DNA from: Micromonosporaceae bacterium
Lineage (GTDB): Bacteria > Actinomycetota > Actinomycetes > Mycobacteriales > Micromonosporaceae
Reading direction: 5' to 3'
NCBI GenBank assembly: GCA_009377645.1
Contig: WHTQ01000046.1
Span: forward strand, 1-33,839
DNA: 33,839 bases
Each line of letters starts with the position of its first letter. Within the stretch, counting starts at the first letter, position 1. This document shows, piece by piece, positions 7,077-15,271 of this stretch. A program made the position numbers and the translations under genes. Under the pieces are notes generated by a model that worked only from the letters and a program-made list of their open reading frames with translations, searched no databases and had not been told where the DNA came from.

Positions 7077-9836
7077 CTACAGGCGGAGGGTTTGACCGAG
7101 GCCGAGCCGGCGGTTGATGGCGACCTCGGTGAGCGTGCCGCCGAGGACGAGCACGCCGAGCAGTCCGGCGAGCAGGGCGGCGGTGCCGGGGTTCAGGGCG
7201 ACTGGGAGCGATGCGCCACCGGTGAACTCGGTCAGGCCGAGCGCCGGCGCCAGCAGCGCGGGCATCACGGTGCCGGTCGCCGCCCCCGCAGCCACCGCCA
7301 GGGCGGCGACCGGCACCAGCTCTACCAGCAGCAGCCCGCGAGCCTGACCGGCGGACAGGCCCATCGTGCGGAGCTGCGACAGTGCCCGGCCGCGGGCGGC
7401 CGCCTGCACCGCCAGCGCCAGCCCGACCGCCAGCAGGCCGCCGACGGCCGCGCCGACCGTGCCGATGATGAAGACCAGGGTGAGAGTCTGGTTGAAGCCG
7501 CTGGCTTCGAGCGCCGCCCGCTGGTCGGCGAGGCTGGTCACGGTCACCGCCTCCGGGTCGCCGGCCCGGCGGGCGACCGCGTCCCGGACCGCGGCCGGGT
7601 CGGCGCCGGAGCCGGCGATCAGCAGCTCGTCGACCGGCACCGCCGCGGGCAGGGCGTTGCGCGGCACCAGCACCCAGTCGCCGCCGGCCAGCGCGGGCAG
7701 GCCGGCAACGTCACCGACCACCGTCGCCGGGTGCTCGGTGCCGGCCAGCTCCACGCTCAGCTCCTGTCCCGGGTCGGGCGCAGGACCGAGCACCGGCACC
7801 GGTCCACTACCCGGCCGGGCCGTCCGGATCGCCTCCGGGAGCCGGTCGGGCGCCCCGATCGCGGCCAGCACCTCCTGGTACGCGGGCCCGTCGACGGTGA
7901 TCATCACGACGTTCTGAGCGACCCGGCCGTCGACCCGCACGAACCCACTCCGGTTCACGGCGGCGACCGTGTCCACGCCGGGGAGGGCGGCGACCTCGGC
8001 GACCGTCCGGTCCGGCAGGTCGCCGCCGGTCCGGACCCGCAGATCGGCACCGACCCCCTGCACCGCCGCGGTGTCCCGGGCCGCGGCCACCGACGCGTAC
8101 ACGGCTCCGGCGAACCCGCCCACCGCGACCGCGAGCACCAGCACCAGCAGCGGCAGCGCGGCGGCCGGGGCGGCCCGGCCGGCCCGGGCCAGACCGAGGA
8201 ACCCGACCGCCCCCCGGCCGCGGGCCGACAGGGTGCCCAGCACCCGGAGCGGCCACGGGTAGGCGCGCAGCGCCAGCAGCCCGGCGGCGAGCCCGATCAG
8301 CACCGGCACCGCCGACAGGTACGGATCGGCGCCGGCCGGCGTCACAGTCAGCCCCCGCTGGTGCAGCAGCAGCACCCCGAGCCCGGCCAGCAGCACCACC
8401 ACCAGCTCGACGGTCAGCCGGACCGGGGACGGGTGCTGCCGGGTCAGCTCCACCCGCGGCGGGCCGGCCGGCGGGCCCCCGGGCGGGCCCGCGCCGCGCC
8501 GCCGGGGTCGCCGGCCGGCGACGGCGACCGTGACCGGCACCGCCAGCACGGCCAGCGCCGCGACCGCCAGCGGCACCGCCCCGACCCCGAGCACCAGCCC
8601 CGGATCGGGGCGGCCCGGCAGCAGCCGGTGCAGCAACCAGCCGGCCGCGACCGCCGGGCCGAGCGCCAGCACCGCCTCCACCAGGAACCGGCGCACCACC
8701 GTCGACAGTGAGCCGCCGCGCGCCCGCAGCAGCGAGATCTCGGATCGGCGCCGGTCCACGGTGACCCCGGCCGCCAGCAGCAGCAGCCCGGCCCCGGTGC
8801 CGACCAGCCCGGCCGCCACCACCGCGGTCACCGCCCGGGCGGCGCCGGCCTGCCGCTCGAACTCGTCGAGCAGGTCGAGCAGCCCGGTCTCCAGCCGCAG
8901 CTCCGGACGCCGCTGCGGGCTGGACAGCAGCGCCGACACCGCCTGCCGGCCGGGGTCGATCCAGGTCGCGTCGAGCCGCTGCGCGGCCAGCCGGACCCGG
9001 GCCACGTTCTCGATCTCCAGGTAGCTGTTCAGCTGCAGATCGAGCAGGGTGTCGATTCCCGCCTGGTCGGTCACCAGAGTGGCCTGCTGGAGCGGTACCT
9101 CCTGGCCGGCGCCGGCCGGCCAGGACCGGTGGACCGCCCGCAGCAGCCGGTGGTCGATCTGCCAGATCGCACCGGCCGGGTCGAGCGGCTCGAAGATGCC
9201 GGCCACCCGGATCGCCACCACCGGGTCGGTCGCCTCCGCGACCGGGAACGGCAGCCGCGCCGCCACCCCGAGCAGCAGGTGATACGTCTCGCCCACCCGC
9301 AGCCCGAGCGCGTCCGCCACCCGGGTCGCCACCATCACCTCCACCACCGCAGCTGCCGGCTGGTCGGCCGGCTCGGTCTGCGGGGTCGTCCCGGAGACCA
9401 TCCGGAGCTCGGTATCCAGGCCGGGCTGGTGGTGCAGGGTGACCAGCGGCAGCAGCCCGCTCGGCTCCAGCCGGACCCGCTCGCCGGTCAGCGAGACCGC
9501 CAGCCCCGGGGAGGGCCCGGTCGGCCGCTCGATCCGGGAGCGCTGAGCGCCCCAGGCAGCCTCGGTCACCTCCGCCAGCTCGGTGGGGGTCAGCGCCGTC
9601 AGGCTGGCCCGGGCCCGCTCCGCGGAGATCGCCGCCCCGAGCACGTCGACCGGCTCGAACGCCAGCAGGTCCCGGGCCGACATCGGCGCCTGGTCAACGG
9701 TCGCCCGCAGCGCCCGGTCCTCGCTGTGCCGGTTCACCGGGCCGGCCGCCGCGGCCACGAACACCAGCGCCAGCCCGAGCAGCCCGACCAGGGTCCACAG
9801 CCCGGTGTACGCGCGCAGCCTGGTCACCGGCGCCAT
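7077..9836 (-). CDS. FtsX/MacB-type ABC transporter permease, large (919 residues)
   Basis: Last gene of a four-gene minus-strand operon and a membrane subunit for the two ATPases encoded upstream. An N-terminal membrane segment (about 13-31) is followed by a long extracytoplasmic region. A first block of membrane helices and a short loop RRRSEISLLRARGGS come next, the mark of FtsX-type permeases, then more helices. A second extracytoplasmic domain is followed by a C-terminal FtsX block (LTLVFIIGTVGAAVGGLLAVGLAL, then LSQLRTMGLSAGQARGLL). The two FtsX blocks make it a fused double-permease type. A probable role is lipoprotein or peptide export, or mechanotransmission, rather than uptake. Substrate unknown. 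It begins 34 bases after the upstream permease. Confidence 0.88.
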   Translation of the reverse strand: MAPVTRLRAYTGLWTLVGLLGLALVFVAAAAGPVNRHSEDRALRATVDQAPMSARDLLAFEPVDVLGAAISAERARASLTALTPTELAEVTEAAWGAQRSRIERPTGPSPGLAVSLTGERVRLEPSGLLPLVTLHHQPGLDTELRMVSGTTPQTEPADQPAAAVVEVMVATRVADALGLRVGETYHLLLGVAARLPFPVAEATDPVVAIRVAGIFEPLDPAGAIWQIDHRLLRAVHRSWPAGAGQEVPLQQATLVTDQAGIDTLLDLQLNSYLEIENVARVRLAAQRLDATWIDPGRQAVSALLSSPQRRPELRLETGLLDLLDEFERQAGAARAVTAVVAAGLVGTGAGLLLLAAGVTVDRRRSEISLLRARGGSLSTVVRRFLVEAVLALGPAVAAGWLLHRLLPGRPDPGLVLGVGAVPLAVAALAVLAVPVTVAVAGRRPRRRGAGPPGGPPAGPPRVELTRQHPSPVRLTVELVVVLLAGLGVLLLHQRGLTVTPAGADPYLSAVPVLIGLAAGLLALRAYPWPLRVLGTLSARGRGAVGFLGLARAGRAAPAAALPLLVLVLAVAVGGFAGAVYASVAAARDTAAVQGVGADLRVRTGGDLPDRTVAEVAALPGVDTVAAVNRSGFVRVDGRVAQNVVMITVDGPAYQEVLAAIGAPDRLPEAIRTARPGSGPVPVLGPAPDPGQELSVELAGTEHPATVVGDVAGLPALAGGDWVLVPRNALPAAVPVDELLIAGSGADPAAVRDAVARRAGDPEAVTVTSLADQRAALEASGFNQTLTLVFIIGTVGAAVGGLLAVGLALAVQAAARGRALSQLRTMGLSAGQARGLLLVELVPVAALAVAAGAATGTVMPALLAPALGLTEFTGGASLPVALNPGTAALLAGLLGVLVLGGTLTEVAINRRLGLGQTLRL

Positions 9837-9870
9837 CGGTGCCCCTTAGCCGGCGGACGGCGGATGGCTG

Positions 9871-12800
9871 TCATCCGTCCTCCCCGATCCGCAGCGCCCC
9901 GGCCGCGACCTCCCGGCGGGCCCGCCGCGCCACCAGTGCTCCCAGCCCGATCGCCACCGCGAACAGGCCCAGCGTCGGCGCGGCGAACTGGGCCGGGGAC
10001 AGGGTCAGCAGGGGCGCCGGCACCGGTACGGCACCGGCCGCGGTGAGCACCAGTGAGGTGCCCATCGCGGCGGTCACCCCGACCCCCACCAGTACACCGG
10101 CCGCCACCCCGAGTCCGGCCAGCACCGCCTGCTCCACCACCAGCGCCCGGGCCAGCCCGGCCGGCGACGTGCCGAGTGTGTGCAGCACCGCCAGCTCCCG
10201 CCGCCGCCGCACCGCGGTGGCCCGGGAGTCCACGACCAGCCCGAACGCGGTCAGCAGCGCCCCGGTCGCGGCGGCCGCCCACAGGCTCACCAGCACCCCG
10301 GACCCGAGCGGGTCGCCCAGCCGCTGGCCGGCCTCCACCCGCCGGTCCCGCAGTTCGGACGCCCAGCCAAGGTCCGCGAGCCCGGCGGTGGCTGGACCGT
10401 CGGGTGTGGCCGCCCACCACTCGGTCACCAGCGGCGGCTGCTGTCCAGACAGGAACTGCTGGGTGGACAGCCAGGCCAGGTCAACCATCGCCCCGGAACC
10501 GTCCACCGTCCCCGGCATCACCGCGACCACACCGGCCAGCCGGGCAGCCCCGATCCCGTCCGGGCCATCCTCCACCGCGAACGACTGCCCAACCTGGTTG
10601 CCGGTCGCCGCCAGCACGTCCGGCGTGACCACCACCGGGAGCTGCGACAGCGGCGGAGCCGGCGCGGTGATCCGGAACTGCAGCGACATCGGGTAGTCCC
10701 GGAACGGGTCCAGCGTCGCGGTGGCGGCCGGCTGCCGGTCCACCCGCCGCGGCTGCGGGCCGGCCTGCTCCCCGTCACCGCCCCGGCCGTGCACCTGCCA
10801 GCTGTCCGGCAGCCCGAGCGGGGTCTCGACGCCGTCCGCGTCGACCGCCCGCAGGTCCTCCCATTCCCACCGCACCGGCACCGGGTCCGCCTCGTCGTCC
10901 GGGAACACATCCACCCCCCAGCCGGCGACGGTCAGGCCACCGCCCAGCCCGACCAGCTCGGTCGCCCCCACCGGCAGGTCCACGTCGAAGTCGAGCCGGT
11001 CGCCGTCGTCCGGCTCGATCCCGCCGCCGGCGACCAGGTTGCCCCGCTCGTCGGCGACCAGCTGTCCGAACTCGACCGACTGGACCAGGCCGTCGGCGTC
11101 GCGTACGTGCACCGACAGCCGGTCCGGGTTCGGCCGGGGCAGCTCCACCTGCACCGGCACCGGCACCGGGTCCCGCTCGAGCGGATCGAACTCGACCCGC
11201 TGGAACCGGTAGGTCGCCGGCTCCGGAACCGTGAACCGGAACCGCCCGGCCACCCCCCGCGTCCCCTCCGGCAGCGGCAGGCCGAACAGCTCCGGGCGGC
11301 CCTGCCGGAGCATCGCGAACAGGTCCTCCGGTCCGGCCGGGGCCAGGTCCGGGCGCAGCCGCGCCACCGCCGGGGCCTGCGCACTGTCCAGCGCCAGCAG
11401 GGTGGTCGGCACGGCGTCGGCGACCCGCAGCTCGCCCCGGTGCACCGGCATCAACCCGGTCGCACCGGGCAGCGTGGCGCGCACCTGAGAGGGGGACGCG
11501 GCGCTCGGGTTCTCGACGGTGATCCGCAGGTCCGCGCCGACCTGCTGGGCGGCCTGGTCCCGCTGGGACCGCTGCCAGGTGGTGGCGACCGCCGGTGCCA
11601 GCACGGCGGTGCCGACCGCGAGCACCAGCAGCAGCACCGGGCCGGCGTGCGGGCGCCGGTCGGCCTGCCACATCCCGAGCAGGCCGGGGAACGCGTCCCG
11701 GCGCGCCGCCAGCCGTACCCCGACCCGGGTGGCCAGTGGCAGCAGCCGCAGCGCCACCGCGGTCGCCGCCAGCACCCCCACCACCGGTGCCGCGACCAGC
11801 AGCGGGTCGACCCCGAACCCGGCGTCGGTCGGGGTGACCGCCGACCCGTACTGGCGCAGCTGGACCCAGGCCAGCACCGCCAGCGCGACAAGTGCGACGT
11901 CGACCCCGGCCCGTTGCAGCGCCGCCGCCCGGCCCGGCCGGGAGCGTTCCTGCTGCTCGGCCACCCAGGTGCGGCCGCGCCGGCCGACCGGCAGGGCCAG
12001 CGCCACCGCACAGCCGGCGCCCGCCGCGACCGCGACCAGCCAGGCCAGCGGCGGCCCGAGCAGCCCGTAACCGGCCAGGTCGCCGGTGATCGAGAGGGTC
12101 CGGTCGCCGGCCCGCTGGTCGGCGAACCGCACCAGCGCGGTGGCTGCCGGGGCGCTGAGCAGTGCGGCCGGGGTCGCCACCAGCAGCGCCTCGGCGGCGG
12201 TGAACCGGACCAGCTGGCGACGGCTGGCGCCGCGCGCCCGCAGCAGCGCGTTCTCGCCCTGCCGGTGGGCGGCCAGCAGCCGGGCCACCAGCACCAGCCC
12301 GAACCCGGCGATCACCACCAGCAGGGTGGCCGGCAGCACCATCCCGGACCGGTTCACCACCATCGCGACCGCCAGCCGGTCGGCGAGCGGTTCGAGGTCG
12401 GTGGTCAGCCGTACCGACCCGTCCAGCGTCGGGTCGCCCGCCTCCTGGCGAGCGACCAGCTCCTCGGAGAGGGCCTCGACATCGGCCGCAACCGCGCTCA
12501 TCCCGGCCTCGGACATCCGGGCCGGGTCCGGCACGGCCACCCACTCCAGGCTGGCCAGCAGCCGGTAGCGTCCGGCGAACTCGTCCGGGTGCACCACGAA
12601 CGGTCCCCACCCGCCCCGGTCGAGCGGACCGGCCAGCAGCCGCCAGTGCAGGTCGGCCGGGTCGATCGGCCGCCACGTACCAACCACCAGCACCGGCGCC
12701 GGCCGCCGCTCGGTGCGGGCGTCCACGATGTCCACCTGGTCGCCGACCGCCAGCCCCAGCTCCGCGGCGACCGGCGCGGGCAGGACCGCCTCGACCGGGG

Positions 12801-13224
12801 CGTCGCCAGCCACCGGCTCCGGCCACGCCCCGGCCACCAGCTCGGCGTGTTCGGGCAGGTCGGTCAGGAACCCCACCACCGCCGCGCCCTCGCGCGGGGC
12901 CAGCCCGGGCGGCAGCTCCTGGCCGCTGGCCGAGCCGCCGGCGAGCACCGCCAGCCGGGCGCCGGCCAGTTCCCGGCCGAGCAGCTCCCGGACCGCGGCG
13001 TCCCGGGCGGTCAGGTCCTGGGCCGAGTCTCCGGCGCCGGACCTGACCAGCAGGCTGCGCTCGGCCGGGTCGGCGGCCAGGATCGCGGCCCGGGTCCCGG
13101 CCACCGGCAGCAGCTGCGCGTACAGCGCGAAGGCGGTGACCAGGACGGCGGTGACGGTGGCGGCCACCGCGGCGGCCACCAGCAGGGTACGGGCGGCGGC
13201 CGCCCGGGCGAGTACCAGCCGCAT
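9871..13224 (-). CDS. FtsX/MacB-type ABC transporter permease, very large (1117 residues)
   Basis: Third gene of the operon, starting five bases after the ATPase gene at 13230 and so translationally linked. N-terminal membrane segment about 12-35, then an extracytoplasmic domain of about 260 residues. A first FtsX block follows (TLLVVIAGFGLVLVARLLA, then ENALLRARGASRRQLVRF), with several more helices. A very large extracytoplasmic domain of about 400 residues is rich in Pro/Asp/Arg. The C-terminal FtsX block has RRRRELAVLHTLGTSPAGLARALVVEQ. The overall plan is shared with its 919-residue neighbour, so the two are probably ancient duplicates forming a heterodimer. The larger outside domain is the most likely substrate- or partner-binding part. 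No substrate can be named. Confidence 0.88.
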   Translation of the reverse strand: MRLVLARAAAARTLLVAAAVAATVTAVLVTAFALYAQLLPVAGTRAAILAADPAERSLLVRSGAGDSAQDLTARDAAVRELLGRELAGARLAVLAGGSASGQELPPGLAPREGAAVVGFLTDLPEHAELVAGAWPEPVAGDAPVEAVLPAPVAAELGLAVGDQVDIVDARTERRPAPVLVVGTWRPIDPADLHWRLLAGPLDRGGWGPFVVHPDEFAGRYRLLASLEWVAVPDPARMSEAGMSAVAADVEALSEELVARQEAGDPTLDGSVRLTTDLEPLADRLAVAMVVNRSGMVLPATLLVVIAGFGLVLVARLLAAHRQGENALLRARGASRRQLVRFTAAEALLVATPAALLSAPAATALVRFADQRAGDRTLSITGDLAGYGLLGPPLAWLVAVAAGAGCAVALALPVGRRGRTWVAEQQERSRPGRAAALQRAGVDVALVALAVLAWVQLRQYGSAVTPTDAGFGVDPLLVAAPVVGVLAATAVALRLLPLATRVGVRLAARRDAFPGLLGMWQADRRPHAGPVLLLVLAVGTAVLAPAVATTWQRSQRDQAAQQVGADLRITVENPSAASPSQVRATLPGATGLMPVHRGELRVADAVPTTLLALDSAQAPAVARLRPDLAPAGPEDLFAMLRQGRPELFGLPLPEGTRGVAGRFRFTVPEPATYRFQRVEFDPLERDPVPVPVQVELPRPNPDRLSVHVRDADGLVQSVEFGQLVADERGNLVAGGGIEPDDGDRLDFDVDLPVGATELVGLGGGLTVAGWGVDVFPDDEADPVPVRWEWEDLRAVDADGVETPLGLPDSWQVHGRGGDGEQAGPQPRRVDRQPAATATLDPFRDYPMSLQFRITAPAPPLSQLPVVVTPDVLAATGNQVGQSFAVEDGPDGIGAARLAGVVAVMPGTVDGSGAMVDLAWLSTQQFLSGQQPPLVTEWWAATPDGPATAGLADLGWASELRDRRVEAGQRLGDPLGSGVLVSLWAAAATGALLTAFGLVVDSRATAVRRRRELAVLHTLGTSPAGLARALVVEQAVLAGLGVAAGVLVGVGVTAAMGTSLVLTAAGAVPVPAPLLTLSPAQFAAPTLGLFAVAIGLGALVARRARREVAAGALRIGEDG

Positions 13225-13229
13225 CGGCG

Positions 13230-13949
13230 CTACCCCACCGGCACCGGGTCGGTGAACCCGGTCGGCTCCGGCGCCGGGTAGAACTGGCCGTCCCGCAGCG
13301 TCAGCACCCGGTCGGCCAGGTCCAGCAGCGCCGGGTCGTGAGTGGCGACCAGCGCGGTGACCCGCCGGGCCCGGACCAGTGCCTGGAGCAGCTCCATGAT
13401 CGACCGCCCGGTCTCCGAGTCGAGCTGCCCGGTCGGCTCGTCGGCGATCAGCAGCTGCGGGTCGTTGGCCAGCGCCCGGGCGATCGCCACCCGCTGCTGC
13501 TGGCCGCCGGACAGCTCGTACGGCCGCTGGGCGGCGTGCGCACCGAGCCCGACCAGCTCCAGCAGCATGCTCACCCGTTCCTCCCGCTGGCCGGCCGGTA
13601 GCTTCGCCAGCCGCATCGGCACCCCGACGTTCTCGGCCGCGGACAGGATCGGCACCAGCCCGAACGACTGGAACACGAACCCGATCGTGTGCCGGCGCAG
13701 CGCCAGCAGCTCCCGCTCCCCGGCCGCGGTGACGTCGTGCCCGGCCACTTCGACCCGCCCGGCGGTCGGCCGGTCCAGCCCGCCGACCACGTTCAGCAGG
13801 GTGGTCTTGCCCGCCCCGGAGCGGCCCCGGATCGCCAGCAGCTCACCCCCGGCGATGGTGAACGACACGTCCCGCACCGCGTGCACCACCCGGTCGCCCC
13901 GGCCGAAGTCGCGGCTGACCCCGGTCACGCGTACCAGATCGTCAGTCAT
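13230..13949 (-). CDS. ABC transporter ATPase, MacB/LolD type
   Basis: A 239-residue nucleotide-binding subunit. Walker A is GRSGAGKTT (42-50). The Q-loop is in FVFQSFGLVPILSAAENV, the signature is LSGGQQQR, Walker B is LLIADEPTGQLD, and the H-loop is in ATHDPALLDLAD. The ATENV-like segment and short length are typical of ATPases that serve FtsX-type permeases. The ATG at 13949 is chosen because it overlaps the upstream ATPase stop by eight bases (ATGACTGA) and the conserved sequence begins directly after. The frame is open farther upstream only as an out-of-frame reading of that gene. All catalytic elements are intact. Confidence 0.93.
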   Translation of the reverse strand: MTDDLVRVTGVSRDFGRGDRVVHAVRDVSFTIAGGELLAIRGRSGAGKTTLLNVVGGLDRPTAGRVEVAGHDVTAAGERELLALRRHTIGFVFQSFGLVPILSAAENVGVPMRLAKLPAGQREERVSMLLELVGLGAHAAQRPYELSGGQQQRVAIARALANDPQLLIADEPTGQLDSETGRSIMELLQALVRARRVTALVATHDPALLDLADRVLTLRDGQFYPAPEPTGFTDPVPVG

Positions 13950-14877
13950 CGGTGTCTCCCCGCCGGACCTGGACGTGGTCGGGCGCCAGGTCCAGCCGCA
14001 CCCGGTCCCGTAGCGCCAGCGTCTCCACGTACGCCCGCGGCAGCTGCATCCGGCCGGCCCGGTCCAGCAGCGCGTACTCCTCGGCCACCCCGTCCACCCG
14101 GCGGACCTCGGAGGCGGTCCGGCCGTCCCGGATCGCGACGGTACGGCTGACCTGTTCGGACACGGCCGGGTCATGGGTGACCACCACGATGGTGACCCCC
14201 AGCTCGGCGTTGATCGCCTGCATCGCGGCGAACACCTCGGCGGCGGTCGCCTCGTCCAGCTCGCCGGTCGGCTCGTCGGCGAACAGCACCTCCGGGTCGT
14301 TGGCCACGGCCACCGCCACCGCCGTGCGCTGCTGCTCGCCGCCGCTGAGCTGGGCCGGCCGCCGGTCCGCGCAGTACCCGACTCCCACCAGGTCCAGCAG
14401 CTCGTGCGCCCGCCGCCGAGCGGCTCGACGCCCCCGGCGGCGGGCCAGCCGGATCGGCAGCGCGACGTTCTCGGCCGCGGTCAGGTAGGGCAGCAGGTTC
14501 CGCCCGGTCTGCTGCCACACGAACCCGACCGTGTGCCGGCGGTAGTGCAGCCGCCGCCTGGCCGACATCGCCAGCAGGTGGTGCCCGGCCACCTGCGCCA
14601 GCCCGGCGGTCGGCTCGTCTAGCCCGGACAGGATGTTGAGCAACGTGGACTTGCCGGAGCCGGAGGCGCCGACGATCGCCACCAGCTCACCCCGGTCGAT
14701 CACCAGGTCCAGGCCCTGGAGCGCGACCACCTCGACGTCCTCGGTTTTGAAGATCCGGACCAGCCCGTCGCACACCAGGTGCCCCTGCAGCCGGTCGGTG
14801 CCGCCGGCCCGGGCCGCCGCGCGCTCGGCCGCCCGCCGCTGCAGCGCGGCCAGGTCCGGTGCCGCTGTCGCCGTCAC
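13942..14877 (-). CDS. ABC transporter ATPase with a C-terminal AbrB-like extension
   Basis: First gene of the operon, 311 residues against about 230 for plain MacB/LolD ATPases. Residues 1-35 are an Ala/Arg-rich lead. Walker A is GASGSGKST (70-78), the Q-loop WQQTGRNLLP (121-130), the signature LSGGEQQR (177-184), Walker B VLFADEPT (197-204) and the H-loop VTHD (233-236). After the ATPase core, residues 267-306 read EYALLDRAGRMQLPRAYVE followed by a DRVRLDLAPDHVQVR strand pair. This strongly resembles the swapped-hairpin fold of AbrB/SpoVT/MazE DNA-binding domains (D-x-x-GR-x-x-LP). It may dimerise the ATPase or regulate it. The GTG start has a GAGAGGTGG ribosome site upstream (complement of about 14884-14892). 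Confidence 0.9.
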   Translation of the reverse strand: MTATAAPDLAALQRRAAERAAARAGGTDRLQGHLVCDGLVRIFKTEDVEVVALQGLDLVIDRGELVAIVGASGSGKSTLLNILSGLDEPTAGLAQVAGHHLLAMSARRRLHYRRHTVGFVWQQTGRNLLPYLTAAENVALPIRLARRRGRRAARRRAHELLDLVGVGYCADRRPAQLSGGEQQRTAVAVAVANDPEVLFADEPTGELDEATAAEVFAAMQAINAELGVTIVVVTHDPAVSEQVSRTVAIRDGRTASEVRRVDGVAEEYALLDRAGRMQLPRAYVETLALRDRVRLDLAPDHVQVRRGDTDD

Positions 14878-14892
14878 CGCCCACCCACCTCT

Positions 14893-14942
14893 CCGGGAGT
14901 CTCGTGACCGGTCTCACGTTCAGGGACTCGCGAGACCCCCGG
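14893..14942 (-). promoter_or_regulatory. Long imperfect inverted repeat upstream of the FtsX-type ABC operon
   Basis: CCGGGAGTCTCGTGA (14893-14907) and TCGCGAGACCCCCGG (14928-14942) are complementary at 13 of 15 positions around a 20-base loop. A second dyad, CGTGA-N6-TCACG (14903-14918), shares the left arm. It lies just upstream of the ABC operon start at 14877 and downstream of the small repeat protein gene. It may be an operator, a terminator of the upstream gene, or both. Confidence 0.45.
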
Positions 14943-14992
14943 AAAGGTTGTCGGCGTCCGCCTGGGTCAGCGGCTCGGGTCGGCGGCTCGGG

Positions 14993-15208
14993 TCAGGGGT
15001 TGACCACCCGGTCGGGGGTGCCGTCCTGGTCGTCGTCGACCATGGTGAGGTCGGGGGTGCCGTCGTGGTCGGTGTCCAGCTCGAACAGGTCGGCCTTGCC
15101 GTCGCCGTCGGTGTCGGCCACCCAGATGTCCGGGCGACCGTCGCCGTCGGTGTCGGCGGTGACCAGGTCGACCCGCTCTCCCTGCGGCTGCTCGGCGGGC
15201 TCGCTCAT
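14993..15208 (-). CDS. 71-residue protein of four tandem 13-residue Asp-rich calcium-type repeats
   Basis: After a 16-residue acidic start, the protein is four repeats of 13 residues: ADTDGDGRPDIWV, ADTDGDGKADLFE, LDTDHDGTPDLTM and VDDDQDGTPDRVV. The D-x-D-x-D-G-x-x-D spacing is that of calcium loops in thrombospondin type 3, dockerin and EF-hand-like proteins, usually found in secreted proteins. Here there is no signal peptide, membrane helix or other domain, so the protein is probably cytoplasmic or leaves by an unusual route. The ATG at 15208 has GGGAGAG upstream. It lies 63 bases after the binding lipoprotein gene on the same strand, so they may share a transcript. Calcium binding is inferred from the motif only. 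Confidence 0.88.
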   Translation of the reverse strand: MSEPAEQPQGERVDLVTADTDGDGRPDIWVADTDGDGKADLFELDTDHDGTPDLTMVDDDQDGTPDRVVNP

Positions 15209-15271
15209 CGCGGGACTCTCCCATTCTGTCGGTCGTCAGATCGGGTCTCACCGTACCCGCCGAACGCCCGG

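Noticed and set aside
10180-13281. A very long open frame on the plus strand opposite the 1117-residue permease
   Set aside because: It is a by-product of high GC third positions. Its translation is low-complexity Gln/Arg/His/Pro without any domain, while the minus strand encodes a clear FtsX permease.
15010-15175. DNA tandem repeat of about 39 bases as a repeat element or CRISPR-like array
   Set aside because: It is the coding image of the 13-residue protein repeats, with no spacers and no cas genes.
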